Source: Methanobacterium sp. (GTDB taxonomy: Archaea; Methanobacteriota; Methanobacteria; Methanobacteriales; Methanobacteriaceae). From it: 64,000 bases of DNA. A program made the position numbers and the translations under genes. The notes under the pieces are model-generated. The model was not told the origin of the DNA, did no database searches, and was given only the letters and a program-made list of their open reading frames with translations. Positions 27,570 to 38,173 of the stretch are shown in pieces (position 1 is the stretch's first letter; the number at the start of each line of letters is the position of its first letter). The stretch spans positions 149,699 through 213,698 of the forward strand of contig JACRPY010000003.1 in the NCBI GenBank assembly GCA_016222945.1, given 5' to 3'.

Positions 27570-27740
27570 AACATTTCTCATACCATTTATTATCGATTTT
27601 TAGTTTAAATAAACAATTATTCTAATGAGTAGTTTTCATACGCTCTTACATAAACATTGTATTCCCCTATGATCATAATTTAAACAGCGGCAGTTTGCAT
27701 CATCTGAAAAGGTGCTAAAATTGTCTTTGGAGTGATTATA

Positions 27741-28202
27741 ATGGAAATAACAATTAAAAATATAAAAAAAACCCAAGTAGCCTATGTTTCAGTAAAAGGC
27801 CCTTATGATAAAATTCCCGAAGTTTTAGGAGAAGTTGTAAGCTACGTGATGGAAGAAAACCTTCAGATTATTGAACCTCCATATGGAATATATTTCAACA
27901 GCCCCATGGAAGTATCACCAGAAAATCTGAAATACGAAATGGGAATAGCATTCATTGGTGAAGCGCCGGGAAATGGCAGAGTAAATATTAAAAATATCCC
28001 TGACCATCAAGCAGTTTCTACTGTTTATAAAGGACCCTACGGCGAAGCAGCACAAATTTATCAGACCATAATAGAATACGCCATGGAAAATAATTACCAA
28101 ATAGCAGGTCCAGTTAAAGAAATCTATTTGAATGATCCAATGGAAGTAACTGAAAATGAATTATTAACTGAAGTACAGTTTCCAGTTGTTAAAAAGAGTT
28201 AA
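27741..28202 (+). CDS. GyrI-like/AraC effector-binding domain protein
   Basis: The 153-residue protein from ATG 27741 consists of two SHS2-type halves, each with a V-GPY motif: VAYVSVKGPYDKIPEVLGEV and AVSTVYKGPYGEAAQIYQTI. The ligand-pocket Glu lies in LLTEVQFPV. This is the stand-alone GyrI/effector-binding fold, which binds small molecules or, in related proteins, hydrolyses them. It is the first of a tandem pair. Confidence 0.8.
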   Translation: MEITIKNIKKTQVAYVSVKGPYDKIPEVLGEVVSYVMEENLQIIEPPYGIYFNSPMEVSPENLKYEMGIAFIGEAPGNGRVNIKNIPDHQAVSTVYKGPYGEAAQIYQTIIEYAMENNYQIAGPVKEIYLNDPMEVTENELLTEVQFPVVKKS

Positions 28203-28293
28203 TACAAAATATTATCCATATTTTTCCTTTTCATAATTTAAAAAGAAAAAAAATAATTAGTTCTAATGATAATATCCTAATGGAGGAAAAATT

Positions 28294-28758
28294 ATGGAAG
28301 TAGATGAAAAAAGGATGGACGACACACAGGTAGCATTCATAAGATATAGAGGCCCTTATGATAAAATTCCGGAGCTTATAGAAGAAGTAGTTGGATGGGT
28401 AATGAACAAAGGGCTTAATATGACTGGAATGATTTATGGGGCTTATTTCAACCGTCCAGATGATGTACCCCCTGAAGAGCTGTTCTATGAAATAGGTGCT
28501 TCATTTGAAGGCACTGCCACAGACGAGGGAAATGTGCAGGTTAAAATAATTCCAGAGCATACAGTAGTTGCAACAATGCATAAAGGTCCATATGACCAGG
28601 TAGGCCCTGTAATTGACGGTTTAGCCAAATACTCTATTGAAAATGGTTATGATATAATAGGACCTATGACAGAAGTTTACTTAAACAATCCAAACGAAGT
28701 AAGTCCTGAAGAGTTACTCACCGAAGTAGAATTCCCCGTAATTAAAATCAATAGATAA
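28294..28758 (+). CDS. GyrI-like/AraC effector-binding domain protein (paralog)
   Basis: The 154-residue protein has the same two-half fold as the previous gene: VAFIRYRGPYDKIPELIEEV and VVATMHKGPYDQVGPVIDGL, ending LLTEVEFPVIK. It starts at ATG 28294 with GGAGG upstream. The tandem copies share about half their residues in my reading, so they come from an old duplication. The ligands are unknown. Confidence 0.8.
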   Translation: MEVDEKRMDDTQVAFIRYRGPYDKIPELIEEVVGWVMNKGLNMTGMIYGAYFNRPDDVPPEELFYEIGASFEGTATDEGNVQVKIIPEHTVVATMHKGPYDQVGPVIDGLAKYSIENGYDIIGPMTEVYLNNPNEVSPEELLTEVEFPVIKINR

Positions 28759-28853
28759 TTGAACGCGACCAATACTATAAAAACATGGAAATCAGTTGAA
28801 ATCGGTAAATATATGTTTAAAAATTAGATATATACTTAAATGGTTTGATTGAT

Positions 28854-29729
28854 ATGAAAAACAAAAATTTAGTTTTGATTGGGTTTATAATTGCAATTAT
28901 GGCACTTGTAGTTTTTGGATCTGGATGCACAAAAGAAGAAAATCAAACGGGATCTAATAACATAACCGCTGGTTCTTCCCCTCCGTCCAGTCCTGTTCGT
29001 TTAATTTTTATTCATCATTCTGTGGGTGAAAACTGGCTTTCAGATGATAATGGGAAATTAGGAATCGCGCTTCGAGATAATAATTATTTTGTAAGCGACA
29101 CTAATTATGGCTGGGGCCCTGATGGTATTGGCGATAGAACAGATATTGGAAATTGGTGGAGTTGGTTTAGAGGACCTGAAAGCAGTAAATACTTAAATGC
29201 ACTGCACACTGAAAGCACCCAAAACTGTGCATATTCACGTATGGCTAATAATCCTGGAGGAGAAAATACAATCGTTGTTTTCAAATCATGCTTTCCTAAT
29301 TCTGCTTTGAAAGGAAATCCAAATGATCCAATACCTTCAATTGATCAAAACCCCCTAAAAGAACAAGATAGCGGATCAGAATTCCATACAGTAGCTAATG
29401 CTAAAGGAATATACATAGACCTCCTTGAATACTTTAAAACAAGGCCGGACAAGTTATTTATAATTATTACTCCACCACCAGTTACTGATCCAACTTATGC
29501 AAATAATGCTAATGCTTTTAGCTCATGGTTGACCAATGATTGGCTTAAAGGTTATCCCCTCAAAAATGTGGCTGTTTTTAATTTCCATAGTGTTTTAACC
29601 AATGGTGGAACTGTACTTGCCTATCCAACCGAAGATGACCATCCAAATTCTGAAGGTAATCAAAAAGCAACACAAGAGTTCATAACATTCCTAAACAGCG
29701 CATATAATAGCTGGAAACAAGGCCAATAA
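28854..29729 (+). CDS. Lipoprotein with SGNH-hydrolase-like domain
   Basis: The product of about 291 residues starts at ATG 28854. A signal helix ends in a lipobox (VVFGSGC), then comes a Ser/Gly/Asn linker. The domain shows SGNH-like blocks: IFIHHSVGENWL in place of the GDS block, VVFKSCFPNS as the Asn block, and a C-terminal TEDDHPNSEGN giving the Asp-x-x-His-like dyad. It is probably an extracellular esterase acting on wall or glycan acyl groups, which is inference. The Ser at the nucleophile position is retained in HHSVGE. Confidence 0.65.
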   Translation: MKNKNLVLIGFIIAIMALVVFGSGCTKEENQTGSNNITAGSSPPSSPVRLIFIHHSVGENWLSDDNGKLGIALRDNNYFVSDTNYGWGPDGIGDRTDIGNWWSWFRGPESSKYLNALHTESTQNCAYSRMANNPGGENTIVVFKSCFPNSALKGNPNDPIPSIDQNPLKEQDSGSEFHTVANAKGIYIDLLEYFKTRPDKLFIIITPPPVTDPTYANNANAFSSWLTNDWLKGYPLKNVAVFNFHSVLTNGGTVLAYPTEDDHPNSEGNQKATQEFITFLNSAYNSWKQGQ

Positions 29730-29777
29730 GATTTAATAAAATTAAACGCATGATCACGTCAAATAATGGAGATATAG

Positions 29778-30758
29778 ATGATTGTAGTTACTGGAGCAAC
29801 TGGACACGTTGGAAATGTACTTGTGCGCAAATTAGTGGAAAATGAAGAGGAAATAAGAGCTTTCATACTTCAATCCGAGGATTTAAAGCCCATAGAAGGA
29901 TTAGATATTGAAATAGTGGAGGGAGATGTTAGGGATATTGATTCTCTGGTCAATGCTTTTCAGGGAGCTGAAATTGTATACCATCTTGCAGGAATTATTT
30001 CCATTATGCCTGATAAGGATGGATTTTTGTACCAAGTTAACGTTGAAGGGACTCGCAATGTGGTGAACGCCTGCCTTAAAACTGGTGTTAAACGTCTAAT
30101 TTATATCAGTTCTGTTCATGCTTTAAAGGAACCTCCTAAAGGAATAATTATCGATGAAAATTGTGGATTTGATCCACAATATTCAAGGGGAGGTTATGAC
30201 GAAACAAAAGCTACAGCCTCTTTAGAAGTGCTTAAAGGCATAGATCGAGGTCTTGAAGCCGTGATAATATGTCCCAGCGGAATAATAGGCCCATATGACT
30301 ACAATATTTCACAGATGGGTACTTTATTCATTAACTATATAAATGGAGACATAAAAGCGTATTTAGATGGAGCATATGATTTTGTAGACGTTAGAGATGT
30401 TGCTGAAGGCATAATCCTCGCCTCTAAACATGGGAAAAGTGGTGAAACTTATATTTTGTCGGGAGAAAAGATAGAAGTTCCTGAATTAATGAATTATCTT
30501 GAAAAAATAACTGGAGTTAAAGCCCCATCATTTAAAGCGCCACTTTGGTTATTAAAAATATTTTCTAAGTTTACTCCTATTTACTATAAATTTATAAAAG
30601 ATAAACCTCTTTTTACAGGTTATTCAATTGAAGTATTAAATAGTAATTGTGATATAAGCTCAAAAAAAGCCCAAAATGAACTTGGATTCTCATCTCGCCC
30701 TATAACAGAATCAATCAAGGACTCTATTGAATGGTTTAAAGAAAATAAGTATGTTTAA
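29778..30758 (+). CDS. NAD-dependent epimerase/dehydratase (extended SDR)
   Basis: The 326-residue protein has the extended SDR pattern: VVTGATGHVGNVLVRKL (glycine-rich NAD loop), VYHLAGIIS, ISSVHALKE (Ser), and GGYDETKATASL (catalytic Tyr-x-x-x-Lys). It resembles dihydroflavonol reductase-like and sterol-dehydrogenase-like SDRs more than sugar epimerases. GGAGATATAG precedes ATG 29778. The substrate is not known. Confidence 0.82.
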   Translation: MIVVTGATGHVGNVLVRKLVENEEEIRAFILQSEDLKPIEGLDIEIVEGDVRDIDSLVNAFQGAEIVYHLAGIISIMPDKDGFLYQVNVEGTRNVVNACLKTGVKRLIYISSVHALKEPPKGIIIDENCGFDPQYSRGGYDETKATASLEVLKGIDRGLEAVIICPSGIIGPYDYNISQMGTLFINYINGDIKAYLDGAYDFVDVRDVAEGIILASKHGKSGETYILSGEKIEVPELMNYLEKITGVKAPSFKAPLWLLKIFSKFTPIYYKFIKDKPLFTGYSIEVLNSNCDISSKKAQNELGFSSRPITESIKDSIEWFKENKYV

Positions 30759-30785
30759 TAATATATTTACTCGGAGGTTGTTTTA

Positions 30786-31244
30786 TTGGTTGATATATCT
30801 ATTAAAGAACTAGATTATGAAAGTATTCCTTATAATTTGTTACTTTTAGCTGATGATTCTAAAGACGCTATTGAAGATTATATTAGTAGAGGGAGATGTT
30901 ATGGAGCATATATTAATCAAAATATTGTTGGAATTTATGTTCTTTTAAAAACAAGATCTTTTACAATAGAAATTGTAAATATTGCTGTTAAAAAAGAGTA
31001 CCAGAATCAAGGAATTGGAAAGAAAATGGTTTTAGATGCCATAAATAGGGCTAAATTAGAAAATTTTAAGGTATTAGAGGTTGGAACAGGTAACTGTGGC
31101 ATATGTCAACTAGCTTTATACCAAAAATGTGGTTTTAGAATTACACATGTTGATCGCGATTTTTTTAACAAGCATTATGAAGAAAAAATAATCGAAAATG
31201 GAATTGAATGTGTAGATATGATAAGATTAAGCATTGATTTATAA
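30786..31244 (+). CDS. GNAT-family N-acetyltransferase
   Basis: The 152-residue protein starts at TTG 30786, which follows CGGAGGTTG. It has the GNAT core: VGIYVLLKTRSFTIEIVNIA, VKKEYQNQGIGKKMVLDAI (the Q/RxxGxG/A acetyl-CoA loop), and LYQKCGFRITHVDRDFF. It may be co-transcribed with the SDR gene 27 bp upstream. The acceptor is unknown. Confidence 0.85.
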   Translation: MVDISIKELDYESIPYNLLLLADDSKDAIEDYISRGRCYGAYINQNIVGIYVLLKTRSFTIEIVNIAVKKEYQNQGIGKKMVLDAINRAKLENFKVLEVGTGNCGICQLALYQKCGFRITHVDRDFFNKHYEEKIIENGIECVDMIRLSIDL

Positions 31245-31310
31245 ATAACTTTATTTAAGCGATTCCTTGAAATTTTTAAAATTACAAAAAAGTAAGTATA
31301 TGAAATAAAG

Positions 31311-32447
31311 TTATTCCATGTACTTATCCACAATTTCTTTAAATGAATTTGCAATATAATTTACTTGTTCTTCACTGAAGCCATAGACGCTGCATTTAAA
31401 CCATTTGGTTTGCCCACGTTTGATTCCTACTATATTTCTCTTTTTTAGTTCTTCGTATAGGAAAAATCCTCTTCTTGTATGGTTTTCAGCGATTTTGTCA
31501 AATATTGGAGTTTCAAATCGGGTGAGATCATGTTCTTTTGGTCTTTTTCCCACTTGTTTTACTCCTTCAATTTCTTCCATTTGCCTTACAAAATTTATTG
31601 TTTTTCGGACTTCTTCGTCCCAATGCTTGACCCTATCTTTAACATGAGGAAGTGATGCCATTAAAGTTGCTATTGGTGCGCCTCTACTTGTACATCCAAG
31701 CATTTCAACTTCTTTAACTCCATGCCTTTTAGAATGTCTCAGAATCGTATCAACATATTCTTCCTTCATTCCCAGAACTCCGATTGGTCCTGAAGCTGCC
31801 AAACTTTTATGACCACTTCCAACTACAAAATCCATATTTAATTCTTTTGCATCAATTGGAAGCCTTCCCATAGAGTATGCGCAATTTAAAATTATTGGTA
31901 TTCCTGCTTTATGTGCTATTTCTCCGATTTTCTTTGCATCTGTAAGATTACCATAATTACCATCAACATGAGTAAGTAAAGCCAATTTCAAATCTATTTT
32001 ATTGTCAATAGCATTTTCTAAAGTTTCTTTATAACTTTCAGGAGTTATTGCATATTCCGGATGCTCATTATTTGGAACTTCAATCATTTTAATCCCATTT
32101 CGTTCTGCTGCGAGGTGGGTGGTGTAATGAGCATTTCCATCCACAATTATTGTATCTCCTGGTTCACATAAAGCATGCATTACAGCGAATTTACTTTCTC
32201 TTGCCCCATGCGTGGTTCTTACTTCATCAACATTGATAAATTGTGCCAAATCCTCTAAAAACCCTGTAATTGAAGGAGTAGGTATTTGGTCAAGTCTTCC
32301 TGCACAGTAATCACATACACTGTAACCATCTGCATACTCTAATAAAGCCTTCTTTGCTTCTTGTGGCAACATTCCACCGCGTTGAAGCGGATTCAGATTC
32401 AAATTATCTCTTTCTGTGTTTCTTGTAAGTCCATAATCCTGGCATTC
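31311..32447 (-). CDS. pscS: O-phospho-L-seryl-tRNA:Cys-tRNA synthase (SepCysS)
   Basis: The protein of about 378 residues starts at ATG 32447 (GGTGA upstream). The enzyme converts phosphoserine on tRNA-Cys to cysteine with PLP and a sulfur donor. Visible features are the N-terminal [16 protein letters not shown] block, catalytic-type cysteines in [16 protein letters not shown], the PLP site [12 protein letters not shown], and [20 protein letters not shown]. It is last in gatD-gatE-trxB-pscS. The SepRS partner is not in the window. Confidence 0.93.
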   Translation of the reverse strand, partial: ECQDYGLTRNTERDNLNLNPLQRGGMLPQEAKKALLEYADGYSVCDYCAGRLDQIPTPSITGFLEDLAQFINVDEVRTTHGARESKFAVMHALCEPGDTIIVDGNAHYTTHLAAERNGIKMIEVPNNEHPEYAITPESYKETLENAIDNKIDLKLALLTHVDGNYGNLTDAKKIGEIAHKAGIPIILNCAYSMGRLPIDAKELNMDFVVGSGHKSLAASGPIGVLGMKEEYVDTILRHSKRHGVKEVEMLGCTSRGAPIATLMASLPHVKDRVKHWDEEVRKTINFVRQMEEIEGVKQVGKRPKEHDLTRFETPIFDKIAENHTRRGFFLYEELKKRNIVGIKRGQTKWFKCSVYGFSEEQVNYIANSFKEIVDKYME

Positions 32448-32496
32448 CATGTAATTCACCAAATTAAGTTTTAAATTTATTAAATTAAGCAATTAT

Positions 32497-33408
32497 TCAT
32501 TTTTGCATGTCTTCATAAGCAGATAATGCTGCTACTGCACCTTCACCACAAGCAACGATCCACTGATTAACTCCGCCAGCAATATCTCCTGCAGCATATA
32601 TCCGTGGCATATTAGTTCTTTGACTTTTATCTGTAACAATATAACCACTTCTACCAATTTCAACTCCAATATCTGTAGCTAAACTATTAAATGGTACTTC
32701 TCCAACTGCTATAAAAATTCCGTCTATATCATATTCATTTTTCTTATCAATCTTTTTATTATGGAGTACCACGCTTTTTACAAGCATATCTCCCTTTATT
32801 TCATCTAATTCTGTATCCCAGATTATTGGAATATTTTTTTCTTCTAATTTTTCCTGTAGATATTTTTCTGCACGGAGCTCATCTCTTCTGTGGACAATTG
32901 CAACATAAGAACCAATTACATCAAGGAATAAAGCACCTTGAGCAGCTGCATTTCCTCCACCTACAACTAAAATTCGTTTGCCTGTAAATAATGGCCCGTC
33001 GCAAACAGCGCAGTAAAATACACCTTTTCCAAGAAATTCTGATTCTCCCTTTACTCCTAACTTTCTATGAGTGGTTCCAGTACATAATATAACTGATTTA
33101 GCTTTATAATCCTTTTTTGAGGTTGATACTTTTATTTCATCCTCATTTTTAATATTTATTTTTTGGACTTCCTCTATTTCATTAATTTGGGCATATTTTA
33201 GTGTCTGTTTTTTAGTGTATTCAATTAATTGCCTACCTGGAATTAATTCATAGCCCGGATAGTTCTCCATATTAGGAACCATAAGTGCAGCCCCTCCAAT
33301 GACTGCTTTATCAAGAATTAATGTTTTTAATCCCTGTCTTCCTGCATAAATTCCTGCTGTTAATCCTGCAGGTCCTGATCCTACAATGATTACATCATAT
33401 TCATCCAT
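32497..33408 (-). CDS. trxB: Thioredoxin reductase
   Basis: The 303-residue flavoprotein has an N-terminal FAD loop ([19 protein letters not shown]), the redox-active CxxC in [11 protein letters not shown] (~133-136), an NAD(P) loop ([15 protein letters not shown]) and the C-terminal FAD motif [10 protein letters not shown]. The NADP-selecting arginines usual after the second loop read HRRDELRA. It lies 49 bp before pscS and 90 bp after gatE. Supplying reduced thioredoxin to SepCysS is a plausible link but is inference. Confidence 0.92.
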   Translation of the reverse strand: MDEYDVIIVGSGPAGLTAGIYAGRQGLKTLILDKAVIGGAALMVPNMENYPGYELIPGRQLIEYTKKQTLKYAQINEIEEVQKINIKNEDEIKVSTSKKDYKAKSVILCTGTTHRKLGVKGESEFLGKGVFYCAVCDGPLFTGKRILVVGGGNAAAQGALFLDVIGSYVAIVHRRDELRAEKYLQEKLEEKNIPIIWDTELDEIKGDMLVKSVVLHNKKIDKKNEYDIDGIFIAVGEVPFNSLATDIGVEIGRSGYIVTDKSQRTNMPRIYAAGDIAGGVNQWIVACGEGAVAALSAYEDMQK

Positions 33409-33498
33409 TTTATCACCAGAACATCCGTTACTAAGTTATAAACTTTTAAATATCCAAATAAGTTCTATTTTCTATTTAAGTATGATCTAAATTTTTGA

Positions 33499-35367
33499 TT
33501 AGCTTAGTATATTCTGTATTTTATCCTTCAAAAGTTTATTTACAAGCTGACCATCAGCTTTTCCCTTAAGTTTTTTCATGGCCATTCCCATAATAGGGCC
33601 CATTGCCGCCATTCCACGTTCTTCAACCATTTTTTTATTGGAAGAAACAATTTCACTTATTATCTCTTCAACATCTTCTCCTGACAACATTATTAAATTA
33701 AGAGATTTTGCAGCGTTTTCAGGAGAATTACCTTCTTTACATACATTTGATAATATATTAGAGATGGCATCTTTTGATATTTTACCATCGCTTAGAAGTT
33801 TAAATGTTTCAAGCAGAACTGCATCATCCAATTCATTTATATCACATTCATCTCTTTTTAGTTCCTTTAAAGTATATGCAAGTATGGATGCAATTGTTGT
33901 AGAGTCCACAGAAGATTCTTTTTTAATTAATTCAAAGCTTTCGACTTTATCTGTCCTTACAAGCTGTTTTGCAAGGTCTTCACTTAATTTATATTGTTTC
34001 ATTATTCTTTCTTTCTTTTCTTCTGGAAGTTCAGGTAAATTGGATTTAATTTCTTCAAGTAGTTCCTTTGAGACATTTATTGCTGGAATATCTGTTTCAA
34101 CGTACATTCTACTCGCTGTAGGAAGAGGTCTTAAGTATTCTGTGTTTCCCTCAGGCGTTACTTTCCGTGTTTCTTCAGGTACTCCTTCTAATGCCATTTT
34201 AGCTCTTCTTTGAACTTCTTGCAAGGCATTTATTACTTTTTCTTTATTATCTGCAACTAAAATGAATGCATCATCCTCTTCAAGTTCTAAAAATTCATTT
34301 AAAGCCGTAACTTCCTCTTCAGCTATTCCATAGGCAGGAAGTTCATCTGTATGGAAAAGACCAGAAACTCCCATTTTTTTAGCATATCCTGCTAATTCTG
34401 TTCCAAATCTTCGTCCTGACTGAATTTCCATTCCAATTAATCCTTTAAAGCCTTTAAGTTTAATTGCATGAACACTTTCAGCTTTAGTTATTATATTAGA
34501 TTTTGTTTCCTTTAAAACATCAGCAACGTCATATAACTCCTCAACAACTGATGCATTTCTTTTGATTAATTCGTCTCTTATTTTTAAAAGATTTATTTGC
34601 CTGATAACTTCATTTTCAACCATTTTTGGCATTAAATCAAGGTCTTGAACACCTTTTATCTCAACTCTAGCCCCATCCCTAATTGATATATTTAAATCCT
34701 GGCGTATTGTTCCTAATCCTCTTTTAACTTTAGTACTTCTAAGTATTTGTCCAATCTGGTATGCAACATCCCTCACTTGTTCAGGGTGTTTCATGGAAGG
34801 ATCTGTGGTTATTTCTACAAGTGGAATTCCCAGTCTATCTAATCTGAATGTAACTTTGCCTTTCTCGTGGCCTATTCTTCTTGCAGCGTCTTCTTCAAGA
34901 CATAAATTTTCAATTATGACCTTTCCATATTCTGTTTGAAGATATCCTTCTGTTGCAACCAGTCCTGTCCTTTGGAAGCCCCCAGTATTACTCCCATCTA
35001 TCACCTGTTTTCTCATTAAATGGAATTCATCTACCGCATGCATATTTAAGAGTGTTGCCAGTATTAAGGATAATTCAAGTGCTTCCATGTTTAATGGATG
35101 TGGAGGTTCTTCATCTGCCTCAACAAGACATGTTTCATTGTTATATGCTTCATAAATAAAGCCTAACTTTCTTTTTGCTTCTTCAAAAGCAGCTCTATCT
35201 ATCTTTCCAAGCTCACTTTGTGTGGGCCTTAAATTTCTTAAAATCTTAAATTCGGGTTTTTTATCTGTAAGGTTACATTCACATGCACAAAACAGTTTTT
35301 CATCAGTATTAAGCTGTTGATGTACTTCAAGCCCCATTTTAAGTCCAATTTTTTCATAATCAAGCAT
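33499..35367 (-). CDS. gatE: Glutamyl-tRNA(Gln) amidotransferase subunit E
   Basis: The 622-residue protein is the archaeal GatE, which transamidates Glu-tRNA-Gln with GatD. It has the GatB/GatE signature [13 protein letters not shown] at the N-terminus, [15 protein letters not shown], and a GatB-like helical tail plus Yqey-like C-terminal domain ([20 protein letters not shown]). It starts 19 bp after gatD ends. Length and motifs are normal for Methanobacteriales. Confidence 0.96.
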   Translation of the reverse strand: MLDYEKIGLKMGLEVHQQLNTDEKLFCACECNLTDKKPEFKILRNLRPTQSELGKIDRAAFEEAKRKLGFIYEAYNNETCLVEADEEPPHPLNMEALELSLILATLLNMHAVDEFHLMRKQVIDGSNTGGFQRTGLVATEGYLQTEYGKVIIENLCLEEDAARRIGHEKGKVTFRLDRLGIPLVEITTDPSMKHPEQVRDVAYQIGQILRSTKVKRGLGTIRQDLNISIRDGARVEIKGVQDLDLMPKMVENEVIRQINLLKIRDELIKRNASVVEELYDVADVLKETKSNIITKAESVHAIKLKGFKGLIGMEIQSGRRFGTELAGYAKKMGVSGLFHTDELPAYGIAEEEVTALNEFLELEEDDAFILVADNKEKVINALQEVQRRAKMALEGVPEETRKVTPEGNTEYLRPLPTASRMYVETDIPAINVSKELLEEIKSNLPELPEEKKERIMKQYKLSEDLAKQLVRTDKVESFELIKKESSVDSTTIASILAYTLKELKRDECDINELDDAVLLETFKLLSDGKISKDAISNILSNVCKEGNSPENAAKSLNLIMLSGEDVEEIISEIVSSNKKMVEERGMAAMGPIMGMAMKKLKGKADGQLVNKLLKDKIQNILS

Positions 35368-35386
35368 TAAATCACCGTGAATCGTA

Positions 35387-36700
35387 TTATATTAAAAAAT
35401 GTTTTAAAGAAAGTTTATCTTGAAGTTCCCCTGCAATACTTGTCTGCATGATGTTTCTAACTTCATTTAAGTTGTCTGTCTGTCCCAAAGACCATGCCAG
35501 CTTAACATAAGCAGTTTCAGGCAGCATATCTCCTGCAGAAATCACACCAGCAGATATAAGTTTTCTTCCAGTACTGTAAACATGCATATTAACTCCCCCA
35601 TAAAGACACTGGGAAGTCATAACTACTGGAATTCCGCTTTCTGTTGCACGTTCAATTGAGGGTACAATATCTTCAGGACAATGCCCCAGCCCAGTACCCT
35701 CTAAAAGAATTCCTTTATATTCCTTATCCACATGATAATCAATTAATTCTCCTGAAATTCCAGGATAACTTTTAATAAACGCCACATTAGGTTCTATGGA
35801 ATCTTTAAGAATGACTTCACCATCAGTTCTCCTTTTATATTCTGTTTCCTTATCTAAAATGGAAATATTGCCATTTTGAACTTTTGCGATAGGACAAACA
35901 TTTATACTTCTGAAAGCGTCTCTTCTTGTTGAATGCATCTTTCTTACTTTAGTTCCTCTATGCAAACTGCAAAATGAGTCGTTATCTGTTGCGTGCATAC
36001 AAACCATGACTTCTGCTATGTCTGATTTAGCAGCAGTTACAGAACTTAAAAGATTTAAAAAAGCATCTGATGAAGGTCTGTCTGAACTTCTCTGGGCTCC
36101 TGTAAGCACTACTGGCACAGGAGTATCCAGTATAAAGCTTAAAGCTGCAGATGTGTAATGCATGGTGTCTGTTCCATGTGCAACAACAACTCCATAAGCT
36201 CCATCATTTATTTCGTCGGCTACAGCCCTTGCAGATTTAACCCAGTATTCAGGTTTCATATTTTCGCTTAAAATATTTAAAACTGCATTTCCTTTGATGT
36301 TGGCATGTTCCAAAATTTCTGGATTTGCCCGGATAAGATCATCAGCAGTAAAAGCAGGGTGAACAGCACCTGTTTTATAATCAATCACTGAAGCCACAGT
36401 TCCCCCAGTTGATATGATAGATACTTCCTGTTTAGTGGGATCTTTTTCTATATCCAGAGGTTTTAACTCAATTTTTGGTTTATCTCCCTTTTTTATAAGC
36501 TCTAATTTCGTATCATGTATTTCTAAACCTATATTATATCCGTTATCCAATTTTAATACAATGTGTTTATCATCAGATTCTTCGGATCTGTCTAAAATCA
36601 TTCCTTCATAACAAATATCCTTTTTAATTATTTTAACACTGTCACCAATGGACACACCTGCTGATTCTAAAAATATTTGGGATTCTCCTCTGTAACTCAT
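35387..36700 (-). CDS. gatD: Glutamyl-tRNA(Gln) amidotransferase subunit D
   Basis: The 437-residue protein comprises an N-terminal beta-barrel (~1-85) and an asparaginase-like glutaminase. Catalytic motifs are [12 protein letters not shown] (Thr) and [18 protein letters not shown] (Thr-Asp with Lys further on). It releases ammonia from Gln or Asn for GatE. It is the first gene of the gatD-gatE-trxB-pscS run, so both indirect aminoacylation routes (Gln and Cys) appear linked. Confidence 0.96.
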   Translation of the reverse strand: MSYRGESQIFLESAGVSIGDSVKIIKKDICYEGMILDRSEESDDKHIVLKLDNGYNIGLEIHDTKLELIKKGDKPKIELKPLDIEKDPTKQEVSIISTGGTVASVIDYKTGAVHPAFTADDLIRANPEILEHANIKGNAVLNILSENMKPEYWVKSARAVADEINDGAYGVVVAHGTDTMHYTSAALSFILDTPVPVVLTGAQRSSDRPSSDAFLNLLSSVTAAKSDIAEVMVCMHATDNDSFCSLHRGTKVRKMHSTRRDAFRSINVCPIAKVQNGNISILDKETEYKRRTDGEVILKDSIEPNVAFIKSYPGISGELIDYHVDKEYKGILLEGTGLGHCPEDIVPSIERATESGIPVVMTSQCLYGGVNMHVYSTGRKLISAGVISAGDMLPETAYVKLAWSLGQTDNLNEVRNIMQTSIAGELQDKLSLKHFLI

Positions 36701-36832
36701 AAAATCACTCTTACTATACTATAAAATCTTTAAAAAAATTGTACTTAATTAAATTTAAACCATGAATAAATATTATCTTAAACTTTGAATATTATAAATT
36801 AGATCAATTTTAGATCAGTTTATGGTGAAAAT

Positions 36833-37663
36833 ATGGATGAACATGTAATAGAAGCCCTTGGAAAAACAAGGATTGTTGTAAAAAAGGGGAAAGTAGTGGA
36901 AGTTGGTGAACCCAAAATTAATTATTGCCCTCTTTTTGATAAATACAGAGGAATTAAAGAAATTACTCCAGAATCAGCACGTGAAAATATAGAATTTAGA
37001 ATTAAAGATTTTGGAATGTGCACACCTCATAGAAAACTGCGTATGAAAGATTTTTTATCATTTGGAGTTTCTGAGACTTTGGGAACACTTCTTGAAGAAA
37101 AAATTATTGATTGTGCAGTAATTGTAAGTGAAGGCTGTGGAACCGCAATAATAACCGACCCTGAGTTTGTTCAGGGAATGGCTGGTCGAATATCTGCTTT
37201 TTTAAGTACATCTCCAATTATTGAAATAATAAATACCATAGAGGCTGAAAATGTCCTTAATCCAGAAAATGCTGAAATTAACCAAATTAAAGGAGCATTA
37301 AAAGCTATTGATATGGGTTATAAAAACATAGCAGTCACTATACTCTCCCCTGAAGATGCCAAGAAGCTCAGAGACCTTGAAAAGGAGTATGAAGACATTA
37401 AAATTTACATATTTGCTGCTCACGTTAGTGAAATGTCAAAAGAAGACTCAAAAGCATTATTTGACAACGCCGATGTCATAACGGGCTGTGCATCTAAATA
37501 TATAAGAGAAATAGGTGATGAGAGAAAAGTATTCAAGGCCGGTGCTTCCATCCCCATCTATGGTGTTACAGAAGAGGGCGAAATCTTTTTAAAAAGAAGA
37601 ATTGAAAAAATTGGCGGTTTAAAAGATAAACCTAATGCTAAAATACCTGATCCTTTAATTTAA
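36833..37663 (+). CDS. Methanogenesis marker protein 8 (DUF2099)
   Basis: The 276-residue protein matches the DUF2099 family, restricted largely to methanogens: HVIEALGKTRIVVKKGKVVE, FGMCTPHRKLRMKDFLSFG, VSEGCGTAI, ITGCASKYIREIG. Several conserved cysteines suggest metal or cofactor binding. Its exact role in methanogenesis is not known. It is divergent from gatD and converges with a CBS-domain gene 1 bp away. Confidence 0.88.
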   Translation: MDEHVIEALGKTRIVVKKGKVVEVGEPKINYCPLFDKYRGIKEITPESARENIEFRIKDFGMCTPHRKLRMKDFLSFGVSETLGTLLEEKIIDCAVIVSEGCGTAIITDPEFVQGMAGRISAFLSTSPIIEIINTIEAENVLNPENAEINQIKGALKAIDMGYKNIAVTILSPEDAKKLRDLEKEYEDIKIYIFAAHVSEMSKEDSKALFDNADVITGCASKYIREIGDERKVFKAGASIPIYGVTEEGEIFLKRRIEKIGGLKDKPNAKIPDPLI

Positions 37664-37664
37664 A

Positions 37665-38042
37665 TTAATCTAATCCTGCAAGTGCACGAATCAGGGAACT
37701 TTGAGTTATAAGACCCACAAGATTCCCTCCATCTACAACGGGAATTCTTTGGTAACCTTTATCTGCCATTACTTTTGTAATCTCAAGAATTGGAGTGTCT
37801 TTCTGAGCTACATACAAATCTTTGCTCATTAAATCATCTACTTTAAGGCCTAAAGCCTCTCCTCCAGCTAAAAGAACATCTCTGTGAGTTATAATACCTA
37901 CAAGCCTTTCTTCATCAACTACAGGAAGCCCACCAACATTGCATCGCATCATTTTCAGTTTAGCAGCAGCTACAAGGTCATTTGGAGAAGTTATTTGAAC
38001 ATCTTCTATCATAATATCCCTTGCATGCAGCTTTTTAATCAT
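37665..38042 (-). CDS. Two-CBS-domain protein
   Basis: The 125-residue protein is one CBS pair: RDIMIEDVQITSPNDLVAAA with GGLPVVDEERLVGIITHRDV, then LMSKDLYVAQKDTPILEITK with QRIPVVDGGNLVGLITQSSL. CBS pairs bind adenosyl ligands such as AMP, ATP or SAM and regulate partners. Its partner is unknown. It converges with marker 8, leaving 1 bp between stops, and is divergent from thiC. Confidence 0.88.
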   Translation of the reverse strand: MIKKLHARDIMIEDVQITSPNDLVAAAKLKMMRCNVGGLPVVDEERLVGIITHRDVLLAGGEALGLKVDDLMSKDLYVAQKDTPILEITKVMADKGYQRIPVVDGGNLVGLITQSSLIRALAGLD

Positions 38043-38173
38043 AGAATTTATTGTGTTTTAAGTTATATATTAACATAAAGAATGAAAATTAGTAATGATA
38101 AAAAAAGTATGTTATCAATTTTATGTGTTCAATAAAATTATTTTGATAAATTTTTTTAAACGAGGGATTAAAA

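Noticed and set aside
33578..34213. 211-residue plus-strand frame opposite gatE
   Set aside because: It is antisense to the well-conserved gatE, Ser-rich from low-complexity complement, with no ribosome site or motif.
38045..38173. Possible TPP riboswitch before thiC
   Set aside because: The CUGAGA and related conserved core elements could not be found in the leader.
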